Of a DNA stretch of 64,000 nt, positions 26,262 to 38,111 are shown one piece after another. Position 1 is the first letter of the stretch. Every line of letters starts with the position of its first letter. Source of the stretch: Pararhodobacter zhoushanensis (GTDB taxonomy: Bacteria; Pseudomonadota; Alphaproteobacteria; Rhodobacterales; Rhodobacteraceae); contig NZ_REEZ01000003.1 in assembly GCF_003990445.1 (NCBI RefSeq), forward strand, positions 406,635 to 470,634, in the 5' to 3' direction. The translations under genes were made by a program, and so were the position numbers. The notes under the pieces were generated by a model. That model was not told where the DNA came from, ran no database searches, and worked only from the letters and a program-made list of their open reading frames with translations.

Positions 26262-26822
26262 GTGTCCGAACCTGCTTCGATTTCCACTGGCATCGCGAAA
26301 CGCTATGCCACCGCGATCTTCGAACTGGCGAATGAAGGCTCGGCTCTGGCCGCGCTCGAAGCCGATGTCGACACGCTGGAAACCGCTCTGAACGAGAGCG
26401 CCGACCTGCGCGCGATGTTGACGTCGCCGGTCTACAGCCGCGATGACATGGGCAAGGCGATCACCGCCCTGGCCGACAAGATGTCGCTGTCGCAAACCAT
26501 GCGCGGCGCGCTGGGCATGATGGCCCAGAACCGCCGCCTCTTTACGCTGCCGCAGCTGGTTATCGTGCTGCGTGAGCTGATTGCCGAAGCCAAGGGCGAA
26601 GTGACCGCTGATGTCACCTCGGCCACCGTGTTGACCAAGGCGCAGGCGGACCAACTGGCCGCGACGCTGAAGGCCAAGCTTGGCAAGACCGTGAAACTGA
26701 ACGTCGCTGTTGATGAAAAGCTCATCGGCGGCCTGATTGTCAAAGTGGGCTCGAAGATGATCGACACGTCGATCCGTTCCAAGCTCGCTGCCCTCCAGAA
26801 CACCATGAAAGAGGCCGGATAA
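26262..26822 (+). CDS. atpH: F1F0 ATP synthase subunit delta
   Basis: 186 aa, GTG start with AAAGGG 5 nt before it. The sequence has the delta/OSCP pattern: ISTGIAKRYATAIFELANE at the N-terminus and VDEKLIGGLIVKVGSKMIDTSIRSKL at the C-terminus. Delta links the F1 head to the peripheral stalk. It is the first gene of the F1 operon; subunits a, b, b' and c of F0 are not in this window, as is usual for alphaproteobacteria, in which they form a separate operon. Confidence 0.96.
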   Translation: MSEPASISTGIAKRYATAIFELANEGSALAALEADVDTLETALNESADLRAMLTSPVYSRDDMGKAITALADKMSLSQTMRGALGMMAQNRRLFTLPQLVIVLRELIAEAKGEVTADVTSATVLTKAQADQLAATLKAKLGKTVKLNVAVDEKLIGGLIVKVGSKMIDTSIRSKLAALQNTMKEAG

Positions 26823-28361
26823 ATGGGTATCCAAGCAGCTGAGATCTCTGCGATCCTCAAGGAGCAGATCAAGAGCTTTGGCCAAGAGGTCGAAGTTACC
26901 GAAGTTGGTCGCGTTCTGTCGGTCGGGGACGGTATCGCCCGTGTGCACGGTCTGGACAATGTTCAGGCTGGTGAGATGGTCGAATTCCCCGGCGGTATCC
27001 GCGGGATGGCGCTGAACCTCGAGACCGACAACGTCGGTATCGTTATTTTCGGTGATGACCGTTCGATCAAAGAAGGTGACGTCGTCAAGCGCACCAAGTC
27101 CATCGTGGACGTTCCCGCAGGCCCCGGCCTGCTGGGTCGCGTCGTCGACGGTCTGGGCAACCCGCTGGATGGCAAGGGCCCGATCGAAGCCGCCGAGCGT
27201 CGCGTTGCCGACGTGAAAGCACCGGGCATCATTCCCCGGAAATCGGTGCACGAGCCGATGGCAACCGGCCTGAAATCGGTTGACGCCATGATCCCCGTTG
27301 GCCGTGGCCAGCGCGAGCTGATCATCGGTGACCGTCAGACCGGCAAGACCGCTGTGGCGCTGGACACCATCCTGAACCAGAAGTCGTACAACGAAGCCGC
27401 TGGCGACGACGAGAGCAAGAAACTGTATTGCGTCTATGTCGCGATCGGTCAGAAGCGCTCGACCGTGGCCCAGCTGGTGAAGAAGCTGGAAGAAGCCGGC
27501 GCGATGGAATACTCGATCGTGGTTGCTGCAACCGCGTCCGAGCCTGCCCCGCTGCAGTTCCTGGCCCCCTATGCCGCGACCGCGATGGCCGAATACTTCC
27601 GCGACAACGGCAAGCATGCCCTGATCATCTATGATGACCTTTCCAAGCAAGCCGTTGCGTATCGCCAGATGTCGCTGCTGCTGCGCCGCCCGCCCGGCCG
27701 TGAAGCCTACCCGGGCGACGTGTTCTACCTCCACTCGCGCCTGCTGGAACGTTCGGCCAAGCTGAACGAAGACAACGGCTCGGGCTCGCTGACCGCGCTG
27801 CCGATCATCGAAACCCAGGGCGGCGACGTGTCGGCGTTCATTCCGACCAACGTGATCTCGATCACCGACGGCCAGATCTTCCTGGAAACCGAACTGTTCT
27901 ATCAGGGCATCCGTCCTGCTGTGAACACCGGTCTGTCGGTGTCGCGCGTGGGGTCGTCGGCTCAGACCAAGGCGATGTCCTCGGTTGCGGGTCCGGTGAA
28001 ACTGTCGCTGGCTCAATACCGCGAAATGGCTGCCTTTGCGCAGTTCGGCTCGGACCTCGACGCCGCAACGCAAAAGCTGCTGAACCGTGGTGCGCGTCTG
28101 ACCGAGCTGATGAAACAGCCGCAGTATTCGCCGCTGAGCAACGCCGAGATCGTCTGCGTCATCTACGCCGGTACGCAGGGCTATCTGGACAGCGTCGCGC
28201 TGAGCAACGTGAGCCGCTTCGAGAAAGAGCTGCTGTCGCATCTGCACAGCAAGCACGCGGATCTTCTTGCCGATATCACCAACAACGACCGCAAGGTCAA
28301 AGGCGAGCTGGAAGACAAGATCCGTGCCGCTCTGGATGAATTCGCGAAAGATTTCGCCTGA
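26823..28361 (+). CDS. atpA: F1F0 ATP synthase subunit alpha
   Basis: 512 aa, one base after the atpH stop. The P-loop GDRQTGKT, the catalytic-site arginine region ([32 protein letters not shown]) and the [14 protein letters not shown] signature of the alpha subunit are all intact. It forms the non-catalytic nucleotide sites of the F1 hexamer. Confidence 0.98.
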   Translation: MGIQAAEISAILKEQIKSFGQEVEVTEVGRVLSVGDGIARVHGLDNVQAGEMVEFPGGIRGMALNLETDNVGIVIFGDDRSIKEGDVVKRTKSIVDVPAGPGLLGRVVDGLGNPLDGKGPIEAAERRVADVKAPGIIPRKSVHEPMATGLKSVDAMIPVGRGQRELIIGDRQTGKTAVALDTILNQKSYNEAAGDDESKKLYCVYVAIGQKRSTVAQLVKKLEEAGAMEYSIVVAATASEPAPLQFLAPYAATAMAEYFRDNGKHALIIYDDLSKQAVAYRQMSLLLRRPPGREAYPGDVFYLHSRLLERSAKLNEDNGSGSLTALPIIETQGGDVSAFIPTNVISITDGQIFLETELFYQGIRPAVNTGLSVSRVGSSAQTKAMSSVAGPVKLSLAQYREMAAFAQFGSDLDAATQKLLNRGARLTELMKQPQYSPLSNAEIVCVIYAGTQGYLDSVALSNVSRFEKELLSHLHSKHADLLADITNNDRKVKGELEDKIRAALDEFAKDFA

Positions 28362-28385
28362 GGGCGGGAGGAGAGGAGTCGGTAG

Positions 28386-30700
<2,315 letters not shown>

Positions 30701-30723
30701 TCTGACGCGCAAAGGAGGCCCTC

Positions 30724-31143
30724 ATGGCCGATACGATGCAGTTTGACCTCGTCTCGCCCGAGCGGAAACTTCTTTCCGCTCAGGCCAGCGAAGTGCAGAT
30801 CCCCGGCGCTGACGGTGAACTGACGGCGATGCCCGGTCATACGCCGATGATCACCACCCTGCGGCCCGGTTTGCTGAAGGTGACGGTGAACGGTCAGGTG
30901 ACCGAATTCGCCGTGACCGGCGGCTTTGCCGAGATCTCGCCTGAGGGCGTCTCGGTTCTGGCCGAGCGCTCGCTGCCGAAGCCGGAAGTGACGCAGCCGG
31001 TGCTGGATGAATGGGTTGCCGAGGCGCACAAGGCGCATAAGGAAGCCCACCACACCGTGGTTGACGATGCGGCGCAGATGTTGGCCGACATGGTCGCCAT
31101 GGGCACACATATCGGGCTGGACCCGAACGTGCCGAACTTCTGA
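30724..31143 (+). CDS. atpC: F1F0 ATP synthase subunit epsilon
   Basis: 139 aa. The N-terminal beta barrel is clear ([28 protein letters not shown] shows the typical strands, followed by [14 protein letters not shown]). The C-terminal helix pair is present ([18 protein letters not shown]). AAAGGAGG precedes the ATG. Last gene of the operon, followed by a terminator. Confidence 0.96.
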   Translation: MADTMQFDLVSPERKLLSAQASEVQIPGADGELTAMPGHTPMITTLRPGLLKVTVNGQVTEFAVTGGFAEISPEGVSVLAERSLPKPEVTQPVLDEWVAEAHKAHKEAHHTVVDDAAQMLADMVAMGTHIGLDPNVPNF

Positions 31144-31160
31144 TCTGCTTTCAATTTGGG

Positions 31161-31190
31161 AAGGGGCCTCGCGATTGCGGGGCCCTTTTC
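31161..31190 (+). terminator. Rho-independent terminator of the atp operon
   Basis: AAGGGGCCTCGC, a short loop and GCGGGGCCCTTTTC make a GC-rich stem ending in T residues, 18 nt after the atpC stop. Confidence 0.8.
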
Positions 31191-31260
31191 GTTTGCGCAG
31201 CGGGGCGGGTTTCGCCCTTGGCCGAGACGGCTGTCGCCGCCGCGCCCTCGGACGACCGGG

Positions 31261-31320
31261 CAGGGGGGCGTTGCCCCCCTCTGCGGCTGGCGCCGCATTC
31301 ACCCCCCAGGATATTTAGAG
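31261..31320. repeat. Dispersed GC-rich repeat, second type, copy 2 (inverted)
   Basis: Read on the minus strand it gives AAATATCCTGGGGGGTGAAT, a small hairpin and GGGGGGC-AAC-GCCCCCC, the same order as the copy at 21533-21594. It fills much of the 372-nt gap between atpC and the MATE gene; the rest of the gap (31321-31515) holds no gene that I can see. Confidence 0.7.
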
Positions 31321-31515
31321 CATAAAGTTGGTGCGGCGTTGACAGGGCTGGGACTGTGGCGCTAAAGCGCGGCATGGTATCCGGCACCTGCCGCCTGCGG
31401 ACGAAAGTCACGGTGAAGCCCGGCTTGGACGATCTACTCACCCTCGATGCATTTCGCTGGTGGGCAATGCAGGCGCCCCTCCGATCTGGAATGCCTCATC
31501 TGTGAGGAGTGAGCG

Positions 31516-32871
31516 ATGCCGTCTGCGCGCGCTGTCCAAAATTCATTTCTGACCGCCCCGATCGGGCGGGTGTTTGTCCGCAATGCTGTGCCGATGACTC
31601 TGGTCATGGCGATGAACGGCTTGCTGACGGTGGTCGATGCGGTCTTTCTGGGCCGCTTTGTCGGACCCGAGGCTCTGGCGGCCGTCAGTCTGGCGTTTCC
31701 GGCGGTGATGGTCACCATTGCGCTGTCCAGTCTGGTGTCAGGCGGGATGGCGAGCCTTTATGCGCGGGCGCTGGGGGCCGGAAGGTACGGCGACGCCGGC
31801 AAGGTCTTTGCACAGGCGCATGGGTTGGCGCTGATGGTCGCGGCGCTGTTGATCGCCGGGTTCGTGCTGGCTGGGTCGGCTGTGCTGGGCTGGCTGTCCG
31901 GCGGGCAGGGCGCGATTGCGGCGCAGGCGGGTGTGTATCTGCAGATCCTGATCTGGGGCACGCCGGTGCAGTTTCTGCTGGGCCTGCACGCTGATGCGTT
32001 GCGCAGCGAGGGACGCGCCGGGTTGATGGCGCTCTTGTCGCTGGGGGTGACGCTGGCCAATATCGCGTTGAACTATGGGCTGATTGTTCAGCTTGAGTGG
32101 GGCGTTGCGGGGTCGGCCTGGGGCACGGTGGTGGCGCAGGGGGCGGGGCTGGGCCTGTTGGTCGGGTTCCGTCTGCGGGCTGCTTGGGTGGTGCCGCTGT
32201 CGGCGCTGGTGCGGCACGGTTGGGTGCGCGGATGGGGCCGGTTGCTGGAACTGGGTGCGCCGGTGAGCCTGAGCTTTCTGGGCATGGCGCTGGTCTCGGG
32301 TACGGTGATAGCGGTGCTGGCGGGCGCCCCTGAGGCAGGGGTGACGATTGCGGCGTACGGCGTGACGACGCGGCTGCTCAGCTTCGCCTTCCTGCCGCAG
32401 ATGGCGATCGCGCTGGCGACGCAGAGCATCGTTGGCAACAACCACGGGGCCGGGCTGCACGCGCGCGCCGCGGGTACCCTGCGGTTGGCGATGATTGTGG
32501 CCGGGGTCTATTGCCTTGGGGTTGAGCTGGTTCTGCTGGGCGCGAGCGGCTGGATCGGTTTGGCTTTCGTCGACGATACCGGCGTCGTGGCGCAGGTAAG
32601 CGCTATCCTGCGGGTTCAGATACTGCTCTATGCGGCCTCGGGTCCGGTGCTGGTGCTGGCGCTGTACTTTCAGGCGGTGGGCCTGCCGGGACGGACGGCG
32701 GCGCTGACGCTGGTGAAGCCGTTCCTGCTCAGCCCGGTGCTGGTCGTCGCTCTGGCGGCGGCGTTCGGGCCCGGCGCGCTCTGGGCGGCGTTTCCGGTGG
32801 GCGATGCGGTGGTTATCGCGCTGGCTCTAGGGCTGTGGTCCAGCGGTCTCGCCACTCGGGGCACCGCATGA
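31516..32871 (+). CDS. MATE-family multidrug/sodium efflux transporter
   Basis: 451 aa with about 12 hydrophobic segments in two homologous halves. The first half has AVPMTLVMAMNGLLTVVDAVFLGRF and LSSLVSGGMASLYARALGAGR, both close to the MATE consensus; the second begins around residue 235 with LLELGAPVSLSFLGMAL. Exports cationic compounds in exchange for sodium or protons. The stop overlaps the start of the next gene by ATGA. Confidence 0.9.
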   Translation: MPSARAVQNSFLTAPIGRVFVRNAVPMTLVMAMNGLLTVVDAVFLGRFVGPEALAAVSLAFPAVMVTIALSSLVSGGMASLYARALGAGRYGDAGKVFAQAHGLALMVAALLIAGFVLAGSAVLGWLSGGQGAIAAQAGVYLQILIWGTPVQFLLGLHADALRSEGRAGLMALLSLGVTLANIALNYGLIVQLEWGVAGSAWGTVVAQGAGLGLLVGFRLRAAWVVPLSALVRHGWVRGWGRLLELGAPVSLSFLGMALVSGTVIAVLAGAPEAGVTIAAYGVTTRLLSFAFLPQMAIALATQSIVGNNHGAGLHARAAGTLRLAMIVAGVYCLGVELVLLGASGWIGLAFVDDTGVVAQVSAILRVQILLYAASGPVLVLALYFQAVGLPGRTAALTLVKPFLLSPVLVVALAAAFGPGALWAAFPVGDAVVIALALGLWSSGLATRGTA

Positions 32872-33293
32872 CCTCGTTAACCTTAACGCAAGCCAAGGCG
32901 CTGGCCCGAGCGCTCAGGCAGACGATGGCTGCGCAGGGTCAGACGATCAGCCATGCCGCCGCGTTGGAGCATATCGCGCATCAGAACGGCGCGCGGGACT
33001 GGAACACGCTGCATGCGCGCCTGACGCAAGCTCTTGAGATGCCCTTTGCCCCGGGTGACCGGGTTGAGGGTGCCTATCTCGGGATTGCCTTTACCGGCAC
33101 GCTCCGGGCGATCGCGCGAAAAGGTGACGGCTTCCGTGTGCAGATCCGCTTTGATGCGCTCATCGACACGGTACGGTTCGACAGCTTCTCCAACCTGCGC
33201 AGACAGGTGCAGAGCGTTATTGACCGAACAGGGCGATCGCCCGCCCTTACCTCGAACGGCGTACCTCAGCTGGTCATCCGCCGCGCGCCGTGA
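32868..33293 (+). CDS. Small glyoxalase-superfamily-associated (Glyoxalase_8-like) protein
   Basis: 141 aa. The N-terminus has the pattern TLTQAKALARALRQTM, then ISHAAALEHIAHQNGARDWNTLHARL, which I recognise as the N-terminal helical domain of the so-called glyoxalase superfamily protein (PF20066-type). The rest is a small beta domain. The function is unknown; the family name is based on distant similarity. It is translationally coupled to the MATE gene (ATGA overlap), so may be expressed with it. Confidence 0.6.
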   Translation: MTSLTLTQAKALARALRQTMAAQGQTISHAAALEHIAHQNGARDWNTLHARLTQALEMPFAPGDRVEGAYLGIAFTGTLRAIARKGDGFRVQIRFDALIDTVRFDSFSNLRRQVQSVIDRTGRSPALTSNGVPQLVIRRAP

Positions 33294-33307
33294 TCATTTT
33301 CTGTCTG

Positions 33308-33389
33308 ATAAATATCCACGGGAGGAGTCCAGAGGAGGGGGCGTGCCCCCTCCTCTGGGCAGGGGGTCCGGGGGGCGGCAGCCCCCCGG
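33308..33389. repeat. Composite dispersed GC-rich repeat (both types)
   Basis: It begins AAATATCCACGGGAGG like the second repeat type, contains a perfect hairpin around GAGGGGGCGTGCCCCCTC, and ends at 33359-33389 with the exact 31-nt copy of the repeat at 8366-8396. It occupies the gap between this small gene and prs, which is convergent; it may act as a bidirectional transcription terminator. Confidence 0.75.
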
Positions 33390-33398
33390 CTTTCCCGC

Positions 33399-34418
33399 TC
33401 AGATCGGCGAATACAGGCCTTCGTAGATCGGCGTCAGCGTTTCCATGTCGAACAGCGACGAGACCGAGGTGCCGTTCCAGGTGTTCAGGATCGCCTGCGC
33501 GAACATCGGGGCGGTCGGCACGATGCGGATATTGGATGTGGCCTTCACCGCTTCGGTTGCTTCGATGGAATCGGTGATCACCAGCGACTTCATCACCGAA
33601 TTGCGGATCCGCTCGACCGCAGGGCCCGACAGCACGCCGTGGGTGATGTAGGAATGCACTTCTGTAGCGCCGGCTTCCATCAGCACTTCCGCCGCTTTGC
33701 ACAGCGTGCCGGCCGTGTCGCAGATGTCGTCGACGATGATGCAGGTCTTGCCGCGCACATCGCCGATCACCGTCATCTCGGCAATCTCGCCGGGTTTCTC
33801 GCGGCGCTTGTCGACGATCGACAGCGGGGCGTTGATCCGCTTGGCCAGTTCGCGGGCGCGGGCCACGCCGCCAACGTCGGGCGAGACCACCATCACATCG
33901 GCCATCCGGTCGCGGAACGTATGCATCACGTCGAGCGCAAAGATCGGCGCGGCGTAGAGGTTGTCGACCGGCATGTCGAAGAAACCCTGAATCTGCGTGG
34001 CGTGCAAATCCAGGGTGAGAACGCGGTCGATACCCGCCTGCGCGATGAGATTGGCCACCAGCTTGGCCGAGATCGGCGTGCGGGCCTTGGTGCGGCGGTC
34101 CTGACGGGCGTAGCCGAAATAGGGGATCACGGCGGTGATCCGCGCCGCGGACGAGCGCTTGAGCGCGTCGGCGATGATCAGGAGTTCCATCAGGTTGTCG
34201 TTCGCGGGCCGCGAGGTCGACTGGATGATGAACATATCCTCGCCGCGGACATTCTCGTAGACCTCGACGAAGATCTCCTGATCGTTGAACCGTTCGACAC
34301 GGGCGTCGACGAGGTTGACGCTCATCCCCCGGTGCAGCGACATGCGCCGCGCGATGGCTTTGGCCAAGGGTTTGTTGGCATTGCCAGAGATGAGTTTCGG
34401 TTCTGTCATGGCAGGCAT
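33399..34418 (-). CDS. prs: Ribose-phosphate pyrophosphokinase
   Basis: 339 aa. ATP and Mg binding [12 protein letters not shown] and [14 protein letters not shown], the PRPP loop [14 protein letters not shown], and the flexible loop with KRREKPGE are all present. It makes PRPP from ribose 5-phosphate and ATP for nucleotide, histidine and tryptophan synthesis. Start: GAGG lies 7 nt before the ATG given (MPAMTEPK); a second ATG nine bases later has no clear ribosome binding site. Confidence 0.96.
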   Translation of the reverse strand: MPAMTEPKLISGNANKPLAKAIARRMSLHRGMSVNLVDARVERFNDQEIFVEVYENVRGEDMFIIQSTSRPANDNLMELLIIADALKRSSAARITAVIPYFGYARQDRRTKARTPISAKLVANLIAQAGIDRVLTLDLHATQIQGFFDMPVDNLYAAPIFALDVMHTFRDRMADVMVVSPDVGGVARARELAKRINAPLSIVDKRREKPGEIAEMTVIGDVRGKTCIIVDDICDTAGTLCKAAEVLMEAGATEVHSYITHGVLSGPAVERIRNSVMKSLVITDSIEATEAVKATSNIRIVPTAPMFAQAILNTWNGTSVSSLFDMETLTPIYEGLYSPI

Positions 34419-34512
34419 CTGCAACCTCGAAGGGGCGGGGATTCGGGATGTTGACACCGCTTATCACCCCGATAGGGTCTTGCAAACCCGAGGATCCAGG
34501 AGCGCGCACGCG

Positions 34513-35109
34513 ATGCGACAGATTGATTACTACCTGACTGTCATTTCACCCTGGACCTATCTGGTGGGCAAGCGCGCAGCCGAGGTTGCGGCGCGGCATG
34601 GCGCTGTCCTGCGGTACAAACCGGTTGATCCTTCGGCCTTGTTCGCGCGCACCGGCGGGGTCGCGTTGCCGGATCGGCATGAGAGCCGTCAGGAGTATCG
34701 TCTGCAAGAACTGCGCCGTCAGTCGGCCAAGCGCGGCATGCCGCTGACGCTGAAACCCGCGTTTTTCCCCACCAACCCGGCGCCAGCTGCCTATGCGATC
34801 ATTGCCGCGCAAGAGGCCGGGGGCGGAGATCTGCACGGGTTGGTGCAATCGCTTTGCGCGGCCTGCTGGGCTGAGGAAAAGAACGTGGCCGATGACGCGG
34901 TGATCACCGACTGCCTGAAGCGGGCCGGGTTCAATCCGGGGCTGACGATGTCCGGCCTGATGCTGGGGGCGGATCTGTATGGCAAATATCTGGAAGAGGC
35001 GCGGCTGGCCGGGGTGTTCGGCTTTCCGTTCTTCATCGTGGATGGCGAGCGCTTCTGGGGACAGGACCGGATCGAGGATCTGGACCTGTTTCTGGCCGGC
35101 AAGCTGTGA
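34513..35109 (+). CDS. 2-hydroxychromene-2-carboxylate isomerase / DsbA-family protein
   Basis: 198 aa kappa-class GST/DsbA fold. The N-terminus YYLTVISPWTYLVG has the S-P-W motif instead of the CxxC of DsbA, as in HCCA isomerases; the C-terminal GVFGFPFFIVDGERFWGQDR is the typical cis-proline and ligand region. HCCA isomerases act on naphthalene or related aromatic intermediates with glutathione, but many members have other, unknown substrates. Coupled to the next gene by a GTGA overlap. Confidence 0.82.
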   Translation: MRQIDYYLTVISPWTYLVGKRAAEVAARHGAVLRYKPVDPSALFARTGGVALPDRHESRQEYRLQELRRQSAKRGMPLTLKPAFFPTNPAPAAYAIIAAQEAGGGDLHGLVQSLCAACWAEEKNVADDAVITDCLKRAGFNPGLTMSGLMLGADLYGKYLEEARLAGVFGFPFFIVDGERFWGQDRIEDLDLFLAGKL

Positions 35110-35906
35110 CGCAGGCGGCCAGCGTGGACGGGATCCACAGCAGGCGGTTGGGTCAGCCTGACGGTCAAGCGGCGGTTCTGGCCCATTGCTTTCTGGGCTA
35201 CAGCGGCACTTGGGCGCGTATGATCGATCGTCTGGCCGATCCGCTGGACGCGCTGGCGCTGGACATGCCCGGCCACGGACGCAGCGCCATGCCGGTCGAT
35301 CCCGGTGATTTTCACGCACTCGTCGCCGCGGCAATCACCGCGCATGTTACGCGGCCGTCTTTGCTGATCGGGCATTCCTTCGGGGCTGCCTCGATGTTGC
35401 GGCATGCGTTGCATCATCCCGACACCGCGCAGGGGATGGTGTTGATCGAACCGGTGTTCTTTGCCGCCGCCGAGAACACCGACCTGGACGCCTATGTGCG
35501 CGGGCGGCAGCCGCTGCAGGACGCCTTTGATGCCGGGGATTGGCCTGCTGCTGTGCGGCTGTTTCTGAGTCAGAACGTCGGCTCGCCCGATTACGACACG
35601 CTGGCCGATCACGCGCGGGCGCTGATGGAGGCACAGATAAAGCTGGTCGCGGCGGGCGAGGCCGGGCTGATCCAGGACAGCGGCGGGTTGCTGGCGCCGG
35701 GAATGATGGAGCGTTTCGAGGCGCCCGTTTTGTTGATCGTCGGCAGTGAAACGACACAAATCTTTCACGCAACTGTGCAAGGGCTGCAGCGACGTTTGCC
35801 GCGCGCCGAGATCGCGGTGGTCGACGGGGCAGGGCATATGGTGCCGATCAGCCATGCGGCACAGACAGCAGCGGTGATAGATGAGTGGCGCGCACGCACG
35901 CGGTGA
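35106..35906 (+). CDS. Alpha/beta-fold hydrolase
   Basis: 266 aa, GTG start overlapping the preceding stop. The oxyanion segment AHCFLGYSGTW, the nucleophile elbow GHSFGA (Ser as nucleophile), the acid loop in VLLIVGSETT and the catalytic His in GAGHMVP form the normal triad order. The substrate is not predictable; co-translation with the isomerase suggests a common small aromatic or ester substrate. Confidence 0.85.
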   Translation: MTQAASVDGIHSRRLGQPDGQAAVLAHCFLGYSGTWARMIDRLADPLDALALDMPGHGRSAMPVDPGDFHALVAAAITAHVTRPSLLIGHSFGAASMLRHALHHPDTAQGMVLIEPVFFAAAENTDLDAYVRGRQPLQDAFDAGDWPAAVRLFLSQNVGSPDYDTLADHARALMEAQIKLVAAGEAGLIQDSGGLLAPGMMERFEAPVLLIVGSETTQIFHATVQGLQRRLPRAEIAVVDGAGHMVPISHAAQTAAVIDEWRARTR

Positions 35907-35913
35907 TACGAAG

Positions 35914-35947
35914 AAAAGCCCCGCGTCCTGTGGGACGCGGGGCTTTT
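35914..35947. terminator. Strong bidirectional rho-independent terminator
   Basis: AAAAGCCCCGCGTCC, TGT and GGGACGCGGGGCTTTT form a perfect 15-bp stem between the hydrolase and the convergent DUF6280-like gene. Confidence 0.92.
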
Positions 35948-35980
35948 CTGCGGTGCGCCCCAAACGGGGCGTCAGAGCGT

Positions 35981-36301
35981 TCAGGCGGCTTCGGCCTGCG
36001 TTGCGGCCATGCGGCGCTCGCTTTCTTCGCGCGACAGAGCAACCGAGGTGCGCACACCAGCGGCAACAAAGTTCATCAGGCCCGACACGACACGCTCGTT
36101 GGGGTCGATACCGGCGCAGCTCAGCACTTCACGGCCATCACGCGAGCGTGCCCAACGGGCGATCTGCTCGGGACCATTGCCGTATTTCTTGTCATCAGCG
36201 ATCGCATCATCCAGCGCAGCCAGTACGACTGCAGCGAACAGTTTGCGCGCCCGCGTACCCTGCTCATGGTTGTACGCCGTGGCGTCCACGGAATCGAACA
36301 T
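35981..36301 (-). CDS. DUF6280-like small Rhodobacterales protein
   Basis: 106 aa. The sequence VDATAYNHEQGTRARKLFA, AALDDAIADDKKYGNGPEQ and GREVLSCAGIDPNERV is very conserved in Rhodobacteraceae proteins that I recall as DUF6280; no function is known. It has no signal peptide and is soluble. A longer in-frame ORF exists upstream but the ATG given (MFDSVDAT) follows the family start. Divergent from efp. Confidence 0.7.
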   Translation of the reverse strand: MFDSVDATAYNHEQGTRARKLFAAVVLAALDDAIADDKKYGNGPEQIARWARSRDGREVLSCAGIDPNERVVSGLMNFVAAGVRTSVALSREESERRMAATQAEAA

Positions 36302-36514
36302 TATACCGTCCTTATTCTTGCTCTTGCATTTTTTGGCGTCCGCCTCTCTACCTGTATCAGCATGCGATTCGCTACCGATCTGTTGCATGCCCGCCATGCG
36401 TATAAAGCATGGCTGTGCAAAACCCCTAGCTTTATTTGGTTGGCTTGCGCGGTTCCACTGCGCAAGATATAGGCTTGGCCAAGACGATCTCAACGATTTC
36501 CTAAGAGTTTTCTC

Positions 36515-37078
36515 ATGGCCAAGATCAACGGTAACGAAATCCGCCCCGGCAACATCCTTGAACATGACAACGGCCTTTGGGCTGCGGTCAAGGTCAGCCA
36601 CGTCAAGCCGGGCAAGGGCGGTGCCTTTGCTCAGGTCGAGCTGAAGAACCTGCGCGACGGTCGCAAGCTGAACGAGCGTTTCCGTTCGGCTGACAAGGTT
36701 GAACAAGTGCGTCTGGACCAGAAGGACCAGCAGTTCCTGTTCGAGACCGACGGCATGCTGACTTTCATGGACAGCGAAAGCTTCGAGCAGATCGAACTGC
36801 CCGCCGACCTGCTGGGCGACCGCCGTCCGTTCCTGCAAGACGGCATGACCGTCACCATCGAATACTATGGTGAAGAAGCCCTGAACGTGTCGCTGCCGCA
36901 AAAGGTGACCTGCACGATCGTCGAGACCGAGCCGGTCGTCAAAGGCCAGACTGCCGCCAACAGCTTCAAGCCCGCTCTGCTGGACAACGGTGTGCGCATC
37001 ACCGTGCCGCCGTTCGTCGGGCAAGATGAGCGCATCATCGTGAACACCGAGACGTTCGAGTACTCGGAACGCGCTTGA
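36515..37078 (+). CDS. efp: Elongation factor P
   Basis: 187 aa, three beta-barrel domains. Lys34 in [11 protein letters not shown] is the residue modified by beta-lysylation in many bacteria; the other end has the [21 protein letters not shown] typical of EF-P. It rescues ribosomes at polyproline stretches. The EpmA/EpmB modification genes are not in this window. Upstream 213 nt region divergent with the DUF6280-like gene is AT-rich near the start and likely holds both promoters. Confidence 0.96.
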   Translation: MAKINGNEIRPGNILEHDNGLWAAVKVSHVKPGKGGAFAQVELKNLRDGRKLNERFRSADKVEQVRLDQKDQQFLFETDGMLTFMDSESFEQIELPADLLGDRRPFLQDGMTVTIEYYGEEALNVSLPQKVTCTIVETEPVVKGQTAANSFKPALLDNGVRITVPPFVGQDERIIVNTETFEYSERA

Positions 37079-37081
37079 GCC

Positions 37082-37480
37082 ATGCTGCGCGCCGCACTCT
37101 TTTCCTCGGTGGTGCTGGTCAGCGCGACGTTGGCCGGCTGCACCATGGGTGAGTCCGCCTCGCCTGAGGGCGCGTGGCGCGTGGTTGCGCTGGACGGCAC
37201 CAGTATCGAGCCGGCGGATGACGTGACGCTGACGTTGCAGGACGGGCAGGCCAGCGGCCGCTCGGGCTGCAACCGCTATAACGGCAGCTATACCTTGGAT
37301 GACGGCTTCGCCTTCGGTGCGCTGGCGTCAACGCGGATGGCGTGCCGGGGTCGCGGCGGTGAGATAGAGGCGCAGTTCAACACAATCGTCGATCAGGTGA
37401 ACGGTTGGCGGTTGGACAATGGCGTGCTCGAACTGCTCGACGGCGAGCGTGCCGTGCTGCGCGCCGTTCTCGAACCCTGA
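37082..37480 (+). CDS. META-domain lipoprotein (HslJ-like)
   Basis: 132 aa. The signal peptide ends in the lipobox LAGC (Cys20). The mature part has the META pattern: GAWRVVALDG, GRSGCNRYNGSYTL, FGALASTRMAC and a C-terminal beta strand pair. META proteins are small outer-membrane-associated lipoproteins linked to heat or antibiotic stress in other bacteria. Four nt after efp, so may be part of its transcript. Confidence 0.85.
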   Translation: MLRAALFSSVVLVSATLAGCTMGESASPEGAWRVVALDGTSIEPADDVTLTLQDGQASGRSGCNRYNGSYTLDDGFAFGALASTRMACRGRGGEIEAQFNTIVDQVNGWRLDNGVLELLDGERAVLRAVLEP

Positions 37481-37496
37481 GCCCGGGCGGCCCGCC

Positions 37497-38111
37497 ATGC
37501 TGGACCGCCACCTGCGCCCCCTCATCGACCCACCGCTGAACCGGATCGGCGTCTGGCTGGCCCGCGCCGGGTTCGGCGCGGATAGCGTGACGCTGATCGG
37601 GCTGGCTTTTGGCCTTGGGGCAGCACTGGCGATCGGTGCGGGGTGGTTCGGGTGGGGGCTGGGCCTGATCTTGGCTTCCCGGTTAGCAGATGGGCTGGAC
37701 GGGGCCGTCGCCCGCGCGACTCGGCCCAGCGATCTGGGCGGTTATTACGACATTCTCGCCGATTTCGGGTTTTACGCCGCCATCCCGCTGGGCTTCGTCT
37801 GGCTGGACCCCGCCGCCAACGGGTTGGCCGGGGCGGCGCTGCTGGGGGCATTCTATGTCAACGCGGCCTCGTTTCTTGGCTTTGCGATCCTGGCGGCCAA
37901 GCACAATCTGAGCACCGAAGCGCGCGGCAAGAAGTCGTGGTATCACGCGGGCGGTCTGCTGGAGGGCAGCGAGACCATCGCGTTCTTTGTCACCTTCTGT
38001 TTGTTCCCGGCGGCCTTTGCGGCTGTCGCCTGGGCCTTTGCGGTGCTTTGTCTGGTGACCGCGCTGGCCCGCGTTGCCTCAGCCGCTGCGCAGTTCCGCG
38101 ATCAGGGCTGA
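37497..38111 (+). CDS. CDP-alcohol phosphatidyltransferase family protein
   Basis: 204 aa membrane protein with about five or six hydrophobic segments. The catalytic signature ADGLDGAVAR...GGYYDILAD corresponds to DxxDGxxAR-x8-9-GxxxDxxxD, with the last spacing one residue shorter than in the classic form. Such enzymes transfer phosphatidyl from CDP-diacylglycerol to an alcohol. Which phospholipid is made is not clear. The end overlaps the convergent lipocalin gene by 10 nt. Confidence 0.88.
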   Translation: MLDRHLRPLIDPPLNRIGVWLARAGFGADSVTLIGLAFGLGAALAIGAGWFGWGLGLILASRLADGLDGAVARATRPSDLGGYYDILADFGFYAAIPLGFVWLDPAANGLAGAALLGAFYVNAASFLGFAILAAKHNLSTEARGKKSWYHAGGLLEGSETIAFFVTFCLFPAAFAAVAWAFAVLCLVTALARVASAAAQFRDQG